A stretch of DNA of 64,000 nt from Aminiphilus circumscriptus DSM 16581 (GTDB taxonomy: Bacteria; Synergistota; Synergistia; Synergistales; Aminiphilaceae): assembly GCF_000526375.1 (NCBI RefSeq), contig NZ_JAFY01000002.1, forward strand, positions 434,001 to 498,000, written 5' to 3'. Below the pieces are notes generated by a model. That model saw only the letters and a program-made list of their open reading frames with translations, ran no database searches and was not told the origin of the DNA. Shown here piece after piece: positions 7,802 to 16,536 of this stretch. The number at the start of each line of letters is the position of its first letter. Positions within the stretch are counted from its first letter, which is position 1. Position numbers and translations under genes: made by a program.

Positions 7802-8610
7802 GTGTCCCTTCTCCGCGTGGCCACCTTCAATGTGAATTCCATCAGGTCTCGTCTTCCCGTGCTGGAACGGTGGCTTCATGATACCAGTGTGGATGTGCTC
7901 TGTCTCCAGGAAACGAAAGTCGTGGACGGAGACTTTCCCCGGGCTTTCTTCGAGGACCTTGGCTACGGCGTGGCCTTCCGGGGACAGAAGGCTTACAGTG
8001 GCGTCGCCGTCGCCTCCAGGCTGCCCATCGAGGAAGCCGAGGCCGGCTTCGGCGACGGAGGCCCGAGGGGGACGAACACCGAATCCTCCGGGTGACGCTG
8101 GGTGTCCCCGGAAGCGTCGCCCGCCCGCGTCTCCGCGTTGTGAACACCTACGTTCCCCAGGGAAAGGCCATCGACCATCCCGACTACCCCTACAAGCTGG
8201 CTTTCCTCGAACGCCTGGCCCGCCTCTTCGACGCCGCGGGCGTTCCCGAAGGGCACCTCCTCTGGGTGGGAGACCTCAACGTGGCCCCCACGGACCGGGA
8301 CGTGACGCATCCGGAGAACAAGCGGGACCACGTGTGTTTCCACGAGACACTGCGAAACCTCTTCGCGGACATCGCCGCCCCCCGCTTCGTGGACGTCTTC
8401 CGCAAGCACCGTCCCGGCGACGGGGAGTTCTCTTTCTGGGACTACCGCGTCAAGAACGCTCTGGAGCGGAACATCGGCTGGCGCATCGACCATATCCTGG
8501 CCACGCCGGAACTGGCGGCGCTCTCCAGCGACTGCTACGCCGTCCGGGAGCTGCGCGCCTGGGAAAAGCCCTCGGATCACACCGCCGTGGTGGGAGTCTT
8601 CGACCTATGA
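7802..8610 (+). pseudogene. xthA: Exodeoxyribonuclease III, frameshifted
   Basis: The two halves together make a normal 269-residue exodeoxyribonuclease III/AP endonuclease. The first half, read from GTG 7802 (or ATG 7790), has FNVNSIRSR and LCLQETKV with the metal-binding Glu. The second half, in a different frame, has VNTYVPQG, GDLNVAPTDRD, RIDHILATP and the catalytic SDH in KPSDHTAVVG. The frame changes by one base at 8062-8071, in a stretch ending in five G residues; restoring one G rejoins the halves in the expected place of the alignment. All catalytic motifs are intact, so a sequencing or assembly indel is as likely as a real inactivating mutation. The 3' end overlaps the next gene by an ATGA. 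Confidence 0.88.
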
Positions 8611-9470
8611 GCCGGGAGAGCCGTATCGCCCTTCCGGCGACACTGGGGGAATGGATTCAGGGGTGGATTCTGGAGGACGGCGAAGCGCTGGTGAGCCACT
8701 GCGTGGACTGGTGGGGATGCGTGTCCGTCCGCTCCGGAGCCAGCGGTGACGAAAAGGCCCTGCCTCCAAAAGCGCGGCGCGCCCTGGCCCTGGCGGCGGA
8801 GCGCTTCGCCCTGGACCGTCCCGTCGCAGCGACCCTGGAGAACCCCCTTCCCGCCTCTCTGGGGCTGGGCTCCTCCACGGTGGACGTGGCGGGGATCCTC
8901 GGCGCCTGCGCGCTTCTGGCGGAAAAAGACCTCTCCGAGGAAGAGCACTTCGCCCTCTGTTGCGCCGTCGAACCCTCGGACGGTATCGTCTTTCGGGGGC
9001 TCGCCCTGGTGGACCATCTCCGGGGACGCCTCGTGGAACGCCTGCCCGCAGCACCGCCCCTCTGGACGGCGGCGCTGCTTCCCCGTCGGACTCTCGACAC
9101 GGAGGACTACCGGAAGGATCCGGCCCGCATGCGGGCCGTCCGGAACCGCGCCGACCGGCACCGCCGGGCCTACGCCATCCTCCGGGACGGACTCCGCGCG
9201 GGGGACGTGCGGAAAATCTGCGCCGCCGCAACCCTCTCGGCCCTGCTCCAACAGGCGGTCATGCCCCGGGAGGAGTGGCCCCTTCTTCTGGCCGCCACGC
9301 GGGAATGCCGCGGCTTCGGCGTGGTGGTGGCCCACTCGGGCACTGCCGGAGGGGTGCTCTTCGGGGATCCCGACGAGGCGGCCCGGTGCGCGGAGTGGAT
9401 GCGGGCGCGTTGGGACGGAGGCGACGTGCGAACCCTCGCCTCCACGTCCGGCGGCCTGCGCCGCCGGTGA
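8607..9470 (+). CDS. pduX: GHMP kinase, PduX-like (L-threonine kinase for cobamide synthesis)
   Basis: A 287-residue GHMP-superfamily kinase. The N-terminal PATLGEWIQGWI and the ATP-binding PASLGLGSSTVDVAG (about 88-102) resemble PduX, which makes L-threonine-O-3-phosphate for the nucleotide loop of cobalamin. The C-terminal HSGTAGGVLF matches the third GHMP motif. The length is close to PduX (about 300). The start ATG overlaps the preceding exonuclease stop (ATGA), so the two are translationally coupled, although no functional link is evident. No cob genes are adjacent, and a kinase with another small alcohol substrate cannot be excluded. Confidence 0.72.
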   Translation: MSRESRIALPATLGEWIQGWILEDGEALVSHCVDWWGCVSVRSGASGDEKALPPKARRALALAAERFALDRPVAATLENPLPASLGLGSSTVDVAGILGACALLAEKDLSEEEHFALCCAVEPSDGIVFRGLALVDHLRGRLVERLPAAPPLWTAALLPRRTLDTEDYRKDPARMRAVRNRADRHRRAYAILRDGLRAGDVRKICAAATLSALLQQAVMPREEWPLLLAATRECRGFGVVVAHSGTAGGVLFGDPDEAARCAEWMRARWDGGDVRTLASTSGGLRRR

Positions 9471-9485
9471 CGTCGCGCCGGAACG

Positions 9486-9941
9486 TCAGCGCGACGACCC
9501 GGACTGTGCCGCCTTCACCTCGGCGATGAGGGCCTCGACAGCCTCCCGGATCTGATCCCGCACCCTTCTCGTGGCGGCGACGCGCTCCTCCCAGCTCCCC
9601 TCGAAAGAGGCGGGGTCGTCGAAAGGCCAGTGTCTCCGCTCGCAGATCCCCGGGAAAACGGGGCAGCGCTGTGCCTTCGCGGCGTCGCAGACGGAGATGA
9701 CATAGTGGTAGGTCCTCCCCGCCACGAAGAGATCGAAGACCTTGGTGACCTCGTTGTTCGAGATGTCCAGGCCGATCTCCTTCATGACCTCCACCGCGAG
9801 GGGATTGATGCCGGGGCCTGCCTCGAGGCCAGCGCTCTCCACCTCGAAGGCATCTCCTCCGAGTTCTTTCAGAATTGCTTCCGCCATCTGGCTTCGTGCG
9901 GTGTTCTGCCCACACACGAAAAGCACCTTCGTCTTCCTCAC
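9486..9941 (-). CDS. Low-molecular-weight phosphatase / thioredoxin-coupled arsenate reductase family protein
   Basis: A 151-residue protein of the low-molecular-weight tyrosine phosphatase fold. The catalytic P-loop CGQNTARS (C-X5-R-S) is near the N-terminus and the general-acid region FDDPASFEGS is near residue 110. ISVCDAAKAQRCPVFPG contributes additional Cys residues, as in ArsC of the thioredoxin-coupled arsenate reductase class, so arsenate reductase is favoured over phosphatase. GTG 9941 is preferred because AAAGGA lies 9 nt upstream; ATG 9959 would add six residues but its GGAGG directly abuts the codon. No ars transporter or ArsR is adjacent. Confidence 0.83.
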   Translation of the reverse strand: MRKTKVLFVCGQNTARSQMAEAILKELGGDAFEVESAGLEAGPGINPLAVEVMKEIGLDISNNEVTKVFDLFVAGRTYHYVISVCDAAKAQRCPVFPGICERRHWPFDDPASFEGSWEERVAATRRVRDQIREAVEALIAEVKAAQSGSSR

Positions 9942-10290
9942 GCGAATCAGTCCTTTCATCCTCCGGCTCTTGTGACACCCCCCATGAAAAAACCGCAAGG
10001 GGCGCTCTTCGACATGCATTCCGGGGCAGAGCCATGCGGCATTCAATTCCTCCGGGCTTTCCCGCCGCGCCGCCGATGTCACTCCGGCGGCGTTCTTCAG
10101 TCATGTGCGTCACGCCTGCGCAAAAAGATGATCGCGGCCTTCGGTGGTCATACGGCGCTTCTTTTATCTTCCAAAACCACCGTAAAATCCAGTTTCGATT
10201 TTGTAACGAACGAGGCCCTCTCAGGCGGCCTCGACGCACTCGTCTTCCCGGAAACCATCACCGGAGCCCGCCCCGCGACCGCGGCGAGAC
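9942..10290. other. Intergenic region upstream of the arsenate-reductase-like gene
   Basis: About 350 nt without a convincing gene. On the minus strand TTGGAA (10174-10169) and TATGAC (10152-10147) with a 16-nt spacer make a weak candidate promoter with a leader of roughly 200 nt. Nothing else was recognised. Confidence 0.35.
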
Positions 10291-10333
10291 AAAAAACGGT
10301 GCAGAAGTCGCCCTGAAAGGGCCTTCCGCACCG
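10291..10333 (-). terminator. Rho-independent terminator downstream of lytic transglycosylase gene
   Basis: On the minus strand a long stem (CGGTGCGGAAG paired with CTTCTGCACCG, plus an inner GCCCT/AGGGC helix) is followed by TTTTTT. It lies 143 nt beyond the transglycosylase stop codon. Confidence 0.88.
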
Positions 10334-10475
10334 CTCTCGTTCTTCTGCTGCCGTTTTGTCCGTCTTTCCGACCCCTGCGCTGGCAATGGAACGCACTCCG
10401 AGAACACGGTCACCTCAATCGCAACAGGGGTGGAGCCAGCTCCCGGCAGATCTCCGCCGAAAACATGTCTCTGGG

Positions 10476-11198
10476 CTAGAGTCCCAGGGTCACCGCGTGC
10501 TCCCGGATCTTGAAGAGATTCCGGGTGATCTTGTTCCAGTAGGTGTCGATGGAGCCGCCGGAATAGCGCAGAAGCGCCTTTCGCGTGTTGTCCGACACCC
10601 GCATGTACCGGGAAAGCAGGAGACATCCCGCGGCGACGCCCCGATCCGGATCGTGAAGATCCTCCGGTGCGGCGATGCCGTTCGCCTGGAGAAGATGGCT
10701 GTGAATGTCCCACACGACCTGCATGACTCCCATGGCTCCGTAATTGCTGCGGGAGGAGGGGTTGAAGTGGCTCTCCGCGTTACCCACCGCCACGGCGAGA
10801 TCCAGCGGAACGCCGTACTTGTCGCTGTAGTGGACGAAGGCCGCCGCCTCGATCCAAGCGGTGCGGGCGTCGATGGCGCGGTTCTGCTTGCGGATGTACC
10901 GGGCGACGGCCGCCACGGAACGCTGCGTGTCCGGATGCATATCCCAGATATGGCGCAACGCCGCCAGAGGGAAATCCCGGTGCCATTCCCGGAGATGGCG
11001 CTCCGTAACCTCCATGGCGGAAAGACTCCGGAGAACGAGGGGGTCGAGGACACTCTGTTCCGACGGAAGGAGGAATCCTCTCCAGTCGTCGCCGTAGTCC
11101 TCGGGAAACCATGTTCCCAAAGGCCCCACGGCGGTGACGATAAGCAGCAGGACGAGGGCGGCGATACCGCTCTTCATGACGCGGATCTTCATGTTCAC
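10476..11198 (-). CDS. Membrane-anchored or exported lytic transglycosylase (SLT domain)
   Basis: A 240-residue protein with an N-terminal hydrophobic segment (about 8-28) serving as signal anchor or signal peptide, and a C-terminal goose-lysozyme/SLT fold. The catalytic Glu lies in AVAVGNAESHFNP. SNYGAMGVMQV, AGCLLLSRYM and LLRYSGGSIDTYW are the other family blocks. Such enzymes cut peptidoglycan glycan strands with formation of 1,6-anhydromuramic acid. GTG 11198 is preferred because GGAGG lies 7 nt upstream; ATG 11192 is the alternative. A strong promoter (11249-11276) and a strong terminator indicate a single-gene unit. Confidence 0.87.
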   Translation of the reverse strand: MNMKIRVMKSGIAALVLLLIVTAVGPLGTWFPEDYGDDWRGFLLPSEQSVLDPLVLRSLSAMEVTERHLREWHRDFPLAALRHIWDMHPDTQRSVAAVARYIRKQNRAIDARTAWIEAAAFVHYSDKYGVPLDLAVAVGNAESHFNPSSRSNYGAMGVMQVVWDIHSHLLQANGIAAPEDLHDPDRGVAAGCLLLSRYMRVSDNTRKALLRYSGGSIDTYWNKITRNLFKIREHAVTLGL

Positions 11199-11248
11199 GA
11201 GATCTCCTCCTTTGCGCAAACGCTCCTCAGGAAGAGGGAGGGGGTTTT

Positions 11249-11276
11249 ATTATAGTGCATGGGGATATTCTGGCAA
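11249..11276 (-). promoter_or_regulatory. Promoter of lytic transglycosylase gene
   Basis: On the minus strand TTGCCA (11276-11271), a 16-nt spacer and a perfect TATAAT (11254-11249), about 50 nt upstream of the start codon. Confidence 0.75.
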
Positions 11277-11536
11277 GAAATGTGTCCTTTATTTTATAAA
11301 AATGTCACGCATGTCTCCTTCCATCGGTGAAGAGAGAGCTCTCCGGAGAGGGTGACGGCACTGCTTTTTCCGTTGTCTCGCTTTTTTGTTCGGGCGAAAA
11401 AGAGGAAAGCCTTTCCGGGAAAATCCTTGGGAAGTCCGCAGGGATAACGAAAACTTCTCTAAAAAGTGCTGGAGGAGGCTTCTGGCGTTCCGGAGGCGAA
11501 AAGAAAAAGCGGAGGAAACAGTATTGCCTTAAAAAG

Positions 11537-11956
11537 TCAAGAAGACCTTCGTTGTTTCTCGAAAAGTTCATAGGCCATTTCGATGGTGGAGCGCAGCACG
11601 AAATCTCCGGTGCTCTTGATCACATACCCGAACCGCGTGATGCCCTGCACTTTCTCCACCATGGCCCGTTCCGAATGGGAGGTGAGAAAGATGACGGGGA
11701 GATTCCGCACGTCGAGAATGCGCTGGGCCGCCTCGGCTCCATCCATGCCACTCCCGAGGTCGATGTCCATCAGAACAAGGCTGATGGCATCGTTTTCCAT
11801 GACCAGTTCCACCGCCTCCTCTCCGGAGAGGGCGGTGACGACGCGGTAGCCGAAACTTTCCAGCATCTGCGCCTCCACCATGGCGATGATGGCTTCGTCC
11901 TCCACCAACAGAAGTGTCTTTTCCGCGTCGTGTTCCTCGTGATGATCTGCATTCAT
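11537..11956 (-). CDS. Stand-alone response regulator (CheY-like receiver)
   Basis: A 139-residue protein made of one receiver domain without an output domain. The acidic pocket LLLVEDEA, the phospho-acceptor Asp in LVLMDIDLG, the Thr/Ser in FLTSHS and the Lys in GYVIKS are all present. The ATG overlaps the stop of the upstream sensor kinase by 2 nt, so it is translationally coupled and probably its direct target. Such single-domain regulators act on other proteins or pass phosphate on. No output protein is next to it. Confidence 0.9.
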   Translation of the reverse strand: MNADHHEEHDAEKTLLLVEDEAIIAMVEAQMLESFGYRVVTALSGEEAVELVMENDAISLVLMDIDLGSGMDGAEAAQRILDVRNLPVIFLTSHSERAMVEKVQGITRFGYVIKSTGDFVLRSTIEMAYELFEKQRRSS

Positions 11957-13482
11957 TGCGTTTCCCTCCGGATCGCGAACTCGATGCGAAAACGCGTGCC
12001 GACTTTCCGTTCCACCAGAATCGTGCCCCTCATCTGCCGCACCAGCATGCGCACGAGGTGGAATCCAAAGCCCGGGGAGTTGTCGAGGGTCACACCCTCG
12101 GGCAATCCCACGCCATCGTCCTCGCAGACGAGGACGATGTTCTTCCCCTCCAGCCCCGCGGAGATCCGGACGGTCCCCCGCTCTCTTTCGGGAAAGGCAT
12201 GTTTCATCGCGTTGGTGATCAACTCCGTGACGAGGATACCCAGGGGAAAAACGAGATTCGCCTCCAGGACCACGTCCTCGACGGCGGTCTCGACAGTCAC
12301 GTCCGTTCTTCCGGGAAAACCGGGCGACATGTCGTCGATCAGCGCAAGCAGATATTCCTTGAGGGAAATGTCCCGGATCGACTCGCTCCGGTAGAGCTTG
12401 TCGTAAAGCACCACCATGCTCCGAACCCGATTCGCCGCTTCCTCCAGCGCCCTGGCCACCGCGGAATCGGGCTCCGCCTGGGCCTGGAGCCGGAGCAGGC
12501 CGGTGATGGAACTCATGTTGTTCTTGATGCGGTGGTGCACCTCCCGCAGGAGGGTCTCCTTCTCCCGGAGGAGATCGCATATTCTCTCCTCCGCCCGTTT
12601 CCGCGCCGTGATGTCGTGGAAGATGCCCATGAGGCACGTCTGCCCCTCAAGATCCACCACACTGGCGTGCACGTCCGCGAAGAACACGCCTCCGTCCCTG
12701 CGCCGGACGGGAATATCCTCGGCGAGAAAGAGTTCCCGCCGGACAAGCCGGTCGAAGCCATCGAGAATCAAGGGGAGCTCCTCCGGGGGGTGAATGTCCT
12801 CCACCGTACGCTCCCGCAGCTCCTCCAGGGAATAGCCGAGCATGTCGCACATGGCGGCGTTGGCGTCCCGAAAACGCCGGGAGACCGCGTCCGCAAGGAG
12901 AATTCCGTCCCGGGCCGAATCGAAGATGGTCCGGAGAATGCGATTCGCCCTTTCGAGATCCCGCTCGCTCGCGTCGAGCCGTTTCACCGTGTCCTCGAGC
13001 TGGGCCACTTTCTCCTCGAGTTTGCGCACCAGCACCTGATTGTACTCCCGCATCACCGTCTCTTCGGGCTCCTGGATCTGCCGCACCTGAACCTTTTCGG
13101 CAGCCTCATACTCCGCGAGAAGAGAGCGGATCTGCTCCATGAAGACCTCCGGCTCCGTGGGCTTGATGAGGAAACGGTCCGCACCCATGTCGAGCGCCAG
13201 TTTCTCGTCCCGGGGGTCCGTGTAGGTGGCGGTGTAGAACACGAAGGGAATCGTCCGGAGATCCGGATCCTTTTTCCACTCCCGGCAGAGGGCGAACCCG
13301 TCCATGCCGGGCATGAGAATGTCGCTGACGATCAGATCGGGCCGCGAGGACCGGGCAGCCCGGAGGGCCTCCCCTCCCTCGTTTGCGCAGGTGACGGAAA
13401 AGCCGTTTCCGGTGAGCAGCGCCCGGAGCAGATAGAGATTCTCCGGTTTGTCATCCACGATCAGTACGTTCACGGAACTCAT
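11953..13482 (-). CDS. Hybrid sensor: receiver-PAS-histidine kinase (HisKA_2 type)
   Basis: A 509-residue cytoplasmic protein. Residues 1-125 form a receiver (VLIVDDKPEN, Asp in IVSDILMPGMDG, Lys in FLIKPTEPE). A coiled segment (about 140-180) leads to a PAS domain (about 180-300). Then follow a HisKA_2 phosphotransfer helix, with the phospho-His in REVHHRIKNN, and a HATPase_c domain with LVTELITNAMKHAF and CEDDGVGLPEG. No membrane segment is seen. It sits 13 nt after the response regulator at 13496-13897 and overlaps the next regulator, so four signalling genes form one operon. Its own receiver may accept phosphate from the upstream kinase. Confidence 0.92.
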   Translation of the reverse strand: MSSVNVLIVDDKPENLYLLRALLTGNGFSVTCANEGGEALRAARSSRPDLIVSDILMPGMDGFALCREWKKDPDLRTIPFVFYTATYTDPRDEKLALDMGADRFLIKPTEPEVFMEQIRSLLAEYEAAEKVQVRQIQEPEETVMREYNQVLVRKLEEKVAQLEDTVKRLDASERDLERANRILRTIFDSARDGILLADAVSRRFRDANAAMCDMLGYSLEELRERTVEDIHPPEELPLILDGFDRLVRRELFLAEDIPVRRRDGGVFFADVHASVVDLEGQTCLMGIFHDITARKRAEERICDLLREKETLLREVHHRIKNNMSSITGLLRLQAQAEPDSAVARALEEAANRVRSMVVLYDKLYRSESIRDISLKEYLLALIDDMSPGFPGRTDVTVETAVEDVVLEANLVFPLGILVTELITNAMKHAFPERERGTVRISAGLEGKNIVLVCEDDGVGLPEGVTLDNSPGFGFHLVRMLVRQMRGTILVERKVGTRFRIEFAIRRETQ

Positions 13483-13495
13483 CCTTCCGCGTTCC

Positions 13496-13897
13496 TCATT
13501 CGGAGATGCCGCTTCCGCGGCCCCTGCGGCCCGTCAGATGGCCGCGTATCCGGTCCACGAAGCTTTCCGGGTCGATGGGTTTCTCGATGTAGTCCGTCGC
13601 CCCCGCGGCAAGGCATTTTCCCCGGTCGTCGGGCATGGCGTAGGAGGTGACGGCCACGATGGGCAGGTCGCGCAGCGCGTCGTGCCGGCGAAGTTCCCGG
13701 GCCACGGCGTATCCGTCCATGAGGGGAAGCTGAATGTCCAGGAGAATCATGTCCGGAACGTCCCGCAGGGCCGCTTCGATGCCCCTGGGGCCGTCCACGG
13801 CCTCGGACACGACGAACCCGTGCTGTTCCAGAAGAAACCGCATCAGATAGAGATTCTGTTCGTTATCCTCGATGACGAGAACGTGCGCGCCCTTCAT
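13496..13897 (-). CDS. Stand-alone response regulator (CheY-like receiver)
   Basis: A 133-residue single receiver domain: VLVIEDNEQN, phospho-acceptor Asp in ILLDIQLPLMDG, Thr in VAVTSYA and Lys in DYIEKPIDPE. It has no output domain. The ATG overlaps the stop of the upstream membrane sensor kinase by four bases (ATGA), which makes that kinase the likely partner. Confidence 0.9.
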   Translation of the reverse strand: MKGAHVLVIEDNEQNLYLMRFLLEQHGFVVSEAVDGPRGIEAALRDVPDMILLDIQLPLMDGYAVARELRRHDALRDLPIVAVTSYAMPDDRGKCLAAGATDYIEKPIDPESFVDRIRGHLTGRRGRGSGISE

Positions 13898-16007
13898 GCG
13901 CCTCCCTCCTCCCGTATGGGCATGCGGAACGTGAAGGTGCTGCCCGAACCAGGGGTACTCTCCACCGAGATGGAACCTCCCATGAGTTCCCCGAGGCGCT
14001 TGCTGATGTGCAGCCCGAGCCCCGTGCCGTCGTACTCGCGGGTCTTTCCCGAATCGACCTGCTGGAAAGGGCGGAACAACTTCTGCAGATTCTCCGCACT
14101 GATGCCGATGCCCGTGTCCTTCACACTCATGATCGCAGAAGAATCCTCCCGTGTACAGGTGACCGTCACGCTTCCCCGGGCGGTGAACTTGACGGCGTTG
14201 CCGAGCAGATTCATGAGAACCTGCTCCACCCGTCGCCGGTCTCCGACGATTTGTCCCACACCCTCCCCGATCTCGCAGACGAGCTGCAGGCCCTTCTCTT
14301 TCGCCGCGGGCGCCACGCTCTGCACCACCCGCTCCACCGCGGCCCGGAGATCGAAGGGCTCCTCCGCGAGTTCGATCCTTCCCGCCTCGATCTTGGAGAT
14401 GTCCAGCACGTCGTTGATCAGGGCGAGCAGGTGCCGCGCACTGCCCTGGACCATGCGGAGCTGTTTCGCCTGCTCTTCGTTCAGCGGACCCGCGAGCCCC
14501 TGGAGCAGAATCCCCGTGAAGCCGATGATCGAGTTGAGAGGTGTGCGCAGCTCGTGGGACATCGTTGCCAGAAAGGCCGATTTCAGGTGATCCGCGGATT
14601 CGGCGGCGAGCTTCGCCTGAAGCAGGTCCGCGTTGGCCGCCTCGAGTTCCTCCGTTCGCCGCCGAACGAGATCCTCCAGCCCGCGGCGGTAGTGATCCAG
14701 CTCCTCCTCGGTCCTCCGTTTCTCCGTCACGTCGCTGACGACATGCATGTATCCCTTCGTGGTCCCTTCCTCGTCGAAGACGGGATGGACACTCACCTGG
14801 AGCCAGCGGCCATCCACGGTGTGCACGGTGGCGCTTCTGCTCTGGCGTTTCGCGGCGGCGTCCTTCAGGGGGCACTCGGAGATCGCCTCGTCGGTCTCGT
14901 GCGCGACCTCCCAGCACGTCCGCCCCGTCACGTCCTCGGGAGCCTTTCCGAAGATACGGGTCGTGGCCTGGTTCGCGTGGGCGATGCGCCCTTCGCAATC
15001 GAGCACCCACATCGCATCCTCCACGGAATCGAAGGTGGCCTTCCACTCTCGGTCCGCCTGTTTCAGGGCCTCCACGAAAATCCGCAGTTCTTTCGTGCGC
15101 TTGTTGACGAGGCGCCGCAGCAGCCACATACCCACCATCCCAACCAGCGATACCGCGGCGAGGACTCCCCCCGCGACCTTCAACCAGTGGGGAAGGGAAT
15201 CGCGCCGGGAAGTTCCTCGGAGGTCCAGCGGCGAAGGGCATCGTAATAGGCCGATCCGGGATCTCTCTTCATGCGTGCGAGATGACGGTCGATGGCCTCC
15301 AGCAGGGCGGCGTCCCCCGACTTCGGCGCGGCAAAATAGACGCGGGTCGGGCTGAAGACCACCGCCGTGTCCTCGAGGCCGTATTCCTTCATGAGCAGAG
15401 GACCGTTGAAGCGGTTGGCGATCACCGCGTCCGCACTCCCCTCCTGCACCGCCCGAAAGGCCTCGGCAAAAAGGGAAAAGGGGACGAGCTGGACATCCAG
15501 GTCGAAGGCCGTGGCATGCTGGGTGAAGGCATCCTGCTGAATGGACCCGGCGAGCACCGCGACGCGCTTTCCCCGGAGATCGACGATGGAGTGAATGCCG
15601 CTGCCTTTGCGGGCAAAAAGCTGGAACCAGTCCGAGACGACCGGTTCGCCGTGGAAGGCGAAGAGGTGCTCCCGTTCGCTCGTATAGGCCACGTCGGGCA
15701 TAAGGTCGATATCCCCCCAGGCCAATCGGCCAAGTCCCTCCTGCCACGTCCCCGGCACGTAGTCGAGGATCCATTTCTCCTCTCGGGCAATGCTCTCGAG
15801 AATGTCCACGAAGAGTCCCGACGGCACACCCGGGGACGAGGTGAACACCTTTGGTTCGTTCTCGTAGATGCCGACCCGCACGGTTCGATCGGCCCGCGCG
15901 GCGGAGGAGAACAAGGAAAAAAGAAGCACCAGCGCCGACAGCACCGCAAAAAATCGCTTCCCCCGATTTTTTCTTCCACAGGGCCTTTCTCCGTGAACGA
16001 AAATCAT
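13894..16007 (-). pseudogene. Membrane sensor kinase with periplasmic solute-binding domain, frameshifted
   Basis: Read across one frameshift, this is a roughly 705-residue sensor kinase. It has a signal peptide (about 16-36), a SBP_bac_3 periplasmic domain (about 38-275), a membrane segment (VAGGVLAAVSLVGMVGMWLL), a PAS domain, a HisKA domain with MSHELRTPLNS and a HATPase_c domain ending in GTGLGLHISK. The binding domain and kinase are in different frames. The break is at the GGGG run 15189-15192 (plus strand), just where the linker enters the membrane; one extra base restores IPFPHWLKVAGG. All motifs are intact, so either a sequencing indel or a recent mutation is possible. As written, the gene would give a secreted binding protein and an unanchored kinase. 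ATG 16007 follows AAAGGGG. Confidence 0.85.
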
Positions 16008-16095
16008 GGATGCGCCCCTTTCCTCGCCGTCTCTCTCCGTCACGCGTCTTTCCGGCAACATCTCGCGCATCGGTACTCTTCTTCGTTCTGCCAGT

Positions 16096-16101
16096 ATTAT
16101 A
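16096..16101 (-). promoter_or_regulatory. Candidate -10 element of the signalling operon
   Basis: A perfect TATAAT on the minus strand, 89 nt upstream of the sensor-kinase ATG at 16007. No good -35 is found at 16-18 nt, so activator dependence or a chance match are both possible. Confidence 0.35.
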
Positions 16102-16536
16102 ACGCGGCTTTTCGACAATTTGCTTATGCTTCGCGCAAAAACGAAAGAAACTCAAAGAAGAGCGACGCGGAGAAACGTCTTCCGGTCGCTGCACCTTCAC
16201 TGTGCAGCGGAAGCTGCCGTCGCAAACCCTACGAAAGCCGTCTCATTCCCGATCCACGCGGGGAAAGCGCAGAGTCCCGGCATCAGGCCACCGCACACCC
16301 GGCGAAGGCACGCCTGTTCCTGAAAAGACCTGCTCCTCTCACTTTTGCGGGGATCCCGCACTTCATCCCCGTGAACATTTCCTCCGGCGGAGTTCCCGCA
16401 ATCGCCGGGAGGGATGTCACCGACCGGAACTCTTTCATCTCTCCTTCCCGTCAGTTTGCTGCCTTGCTGCTCCTTGGTTCACGTGCTAGACTGCCTTCGA
16501 CTCTAGTTCGTATCCACTGCGGGGGAGGCCCGGAAC
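16102..16536. other. Intergenic region between divergent sensor kinase and decarboxylase genes
   Basis: About 430 nt with no convincing ORF. A 15-nt inverted repeat (TGCGGG-GAT-CCCGCA, 16346-16360) is the only structure noted; it lacks a T-run. The promoter of the decarboxylase gene should lie here but no confident pair was found. Confidence 0.4.
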
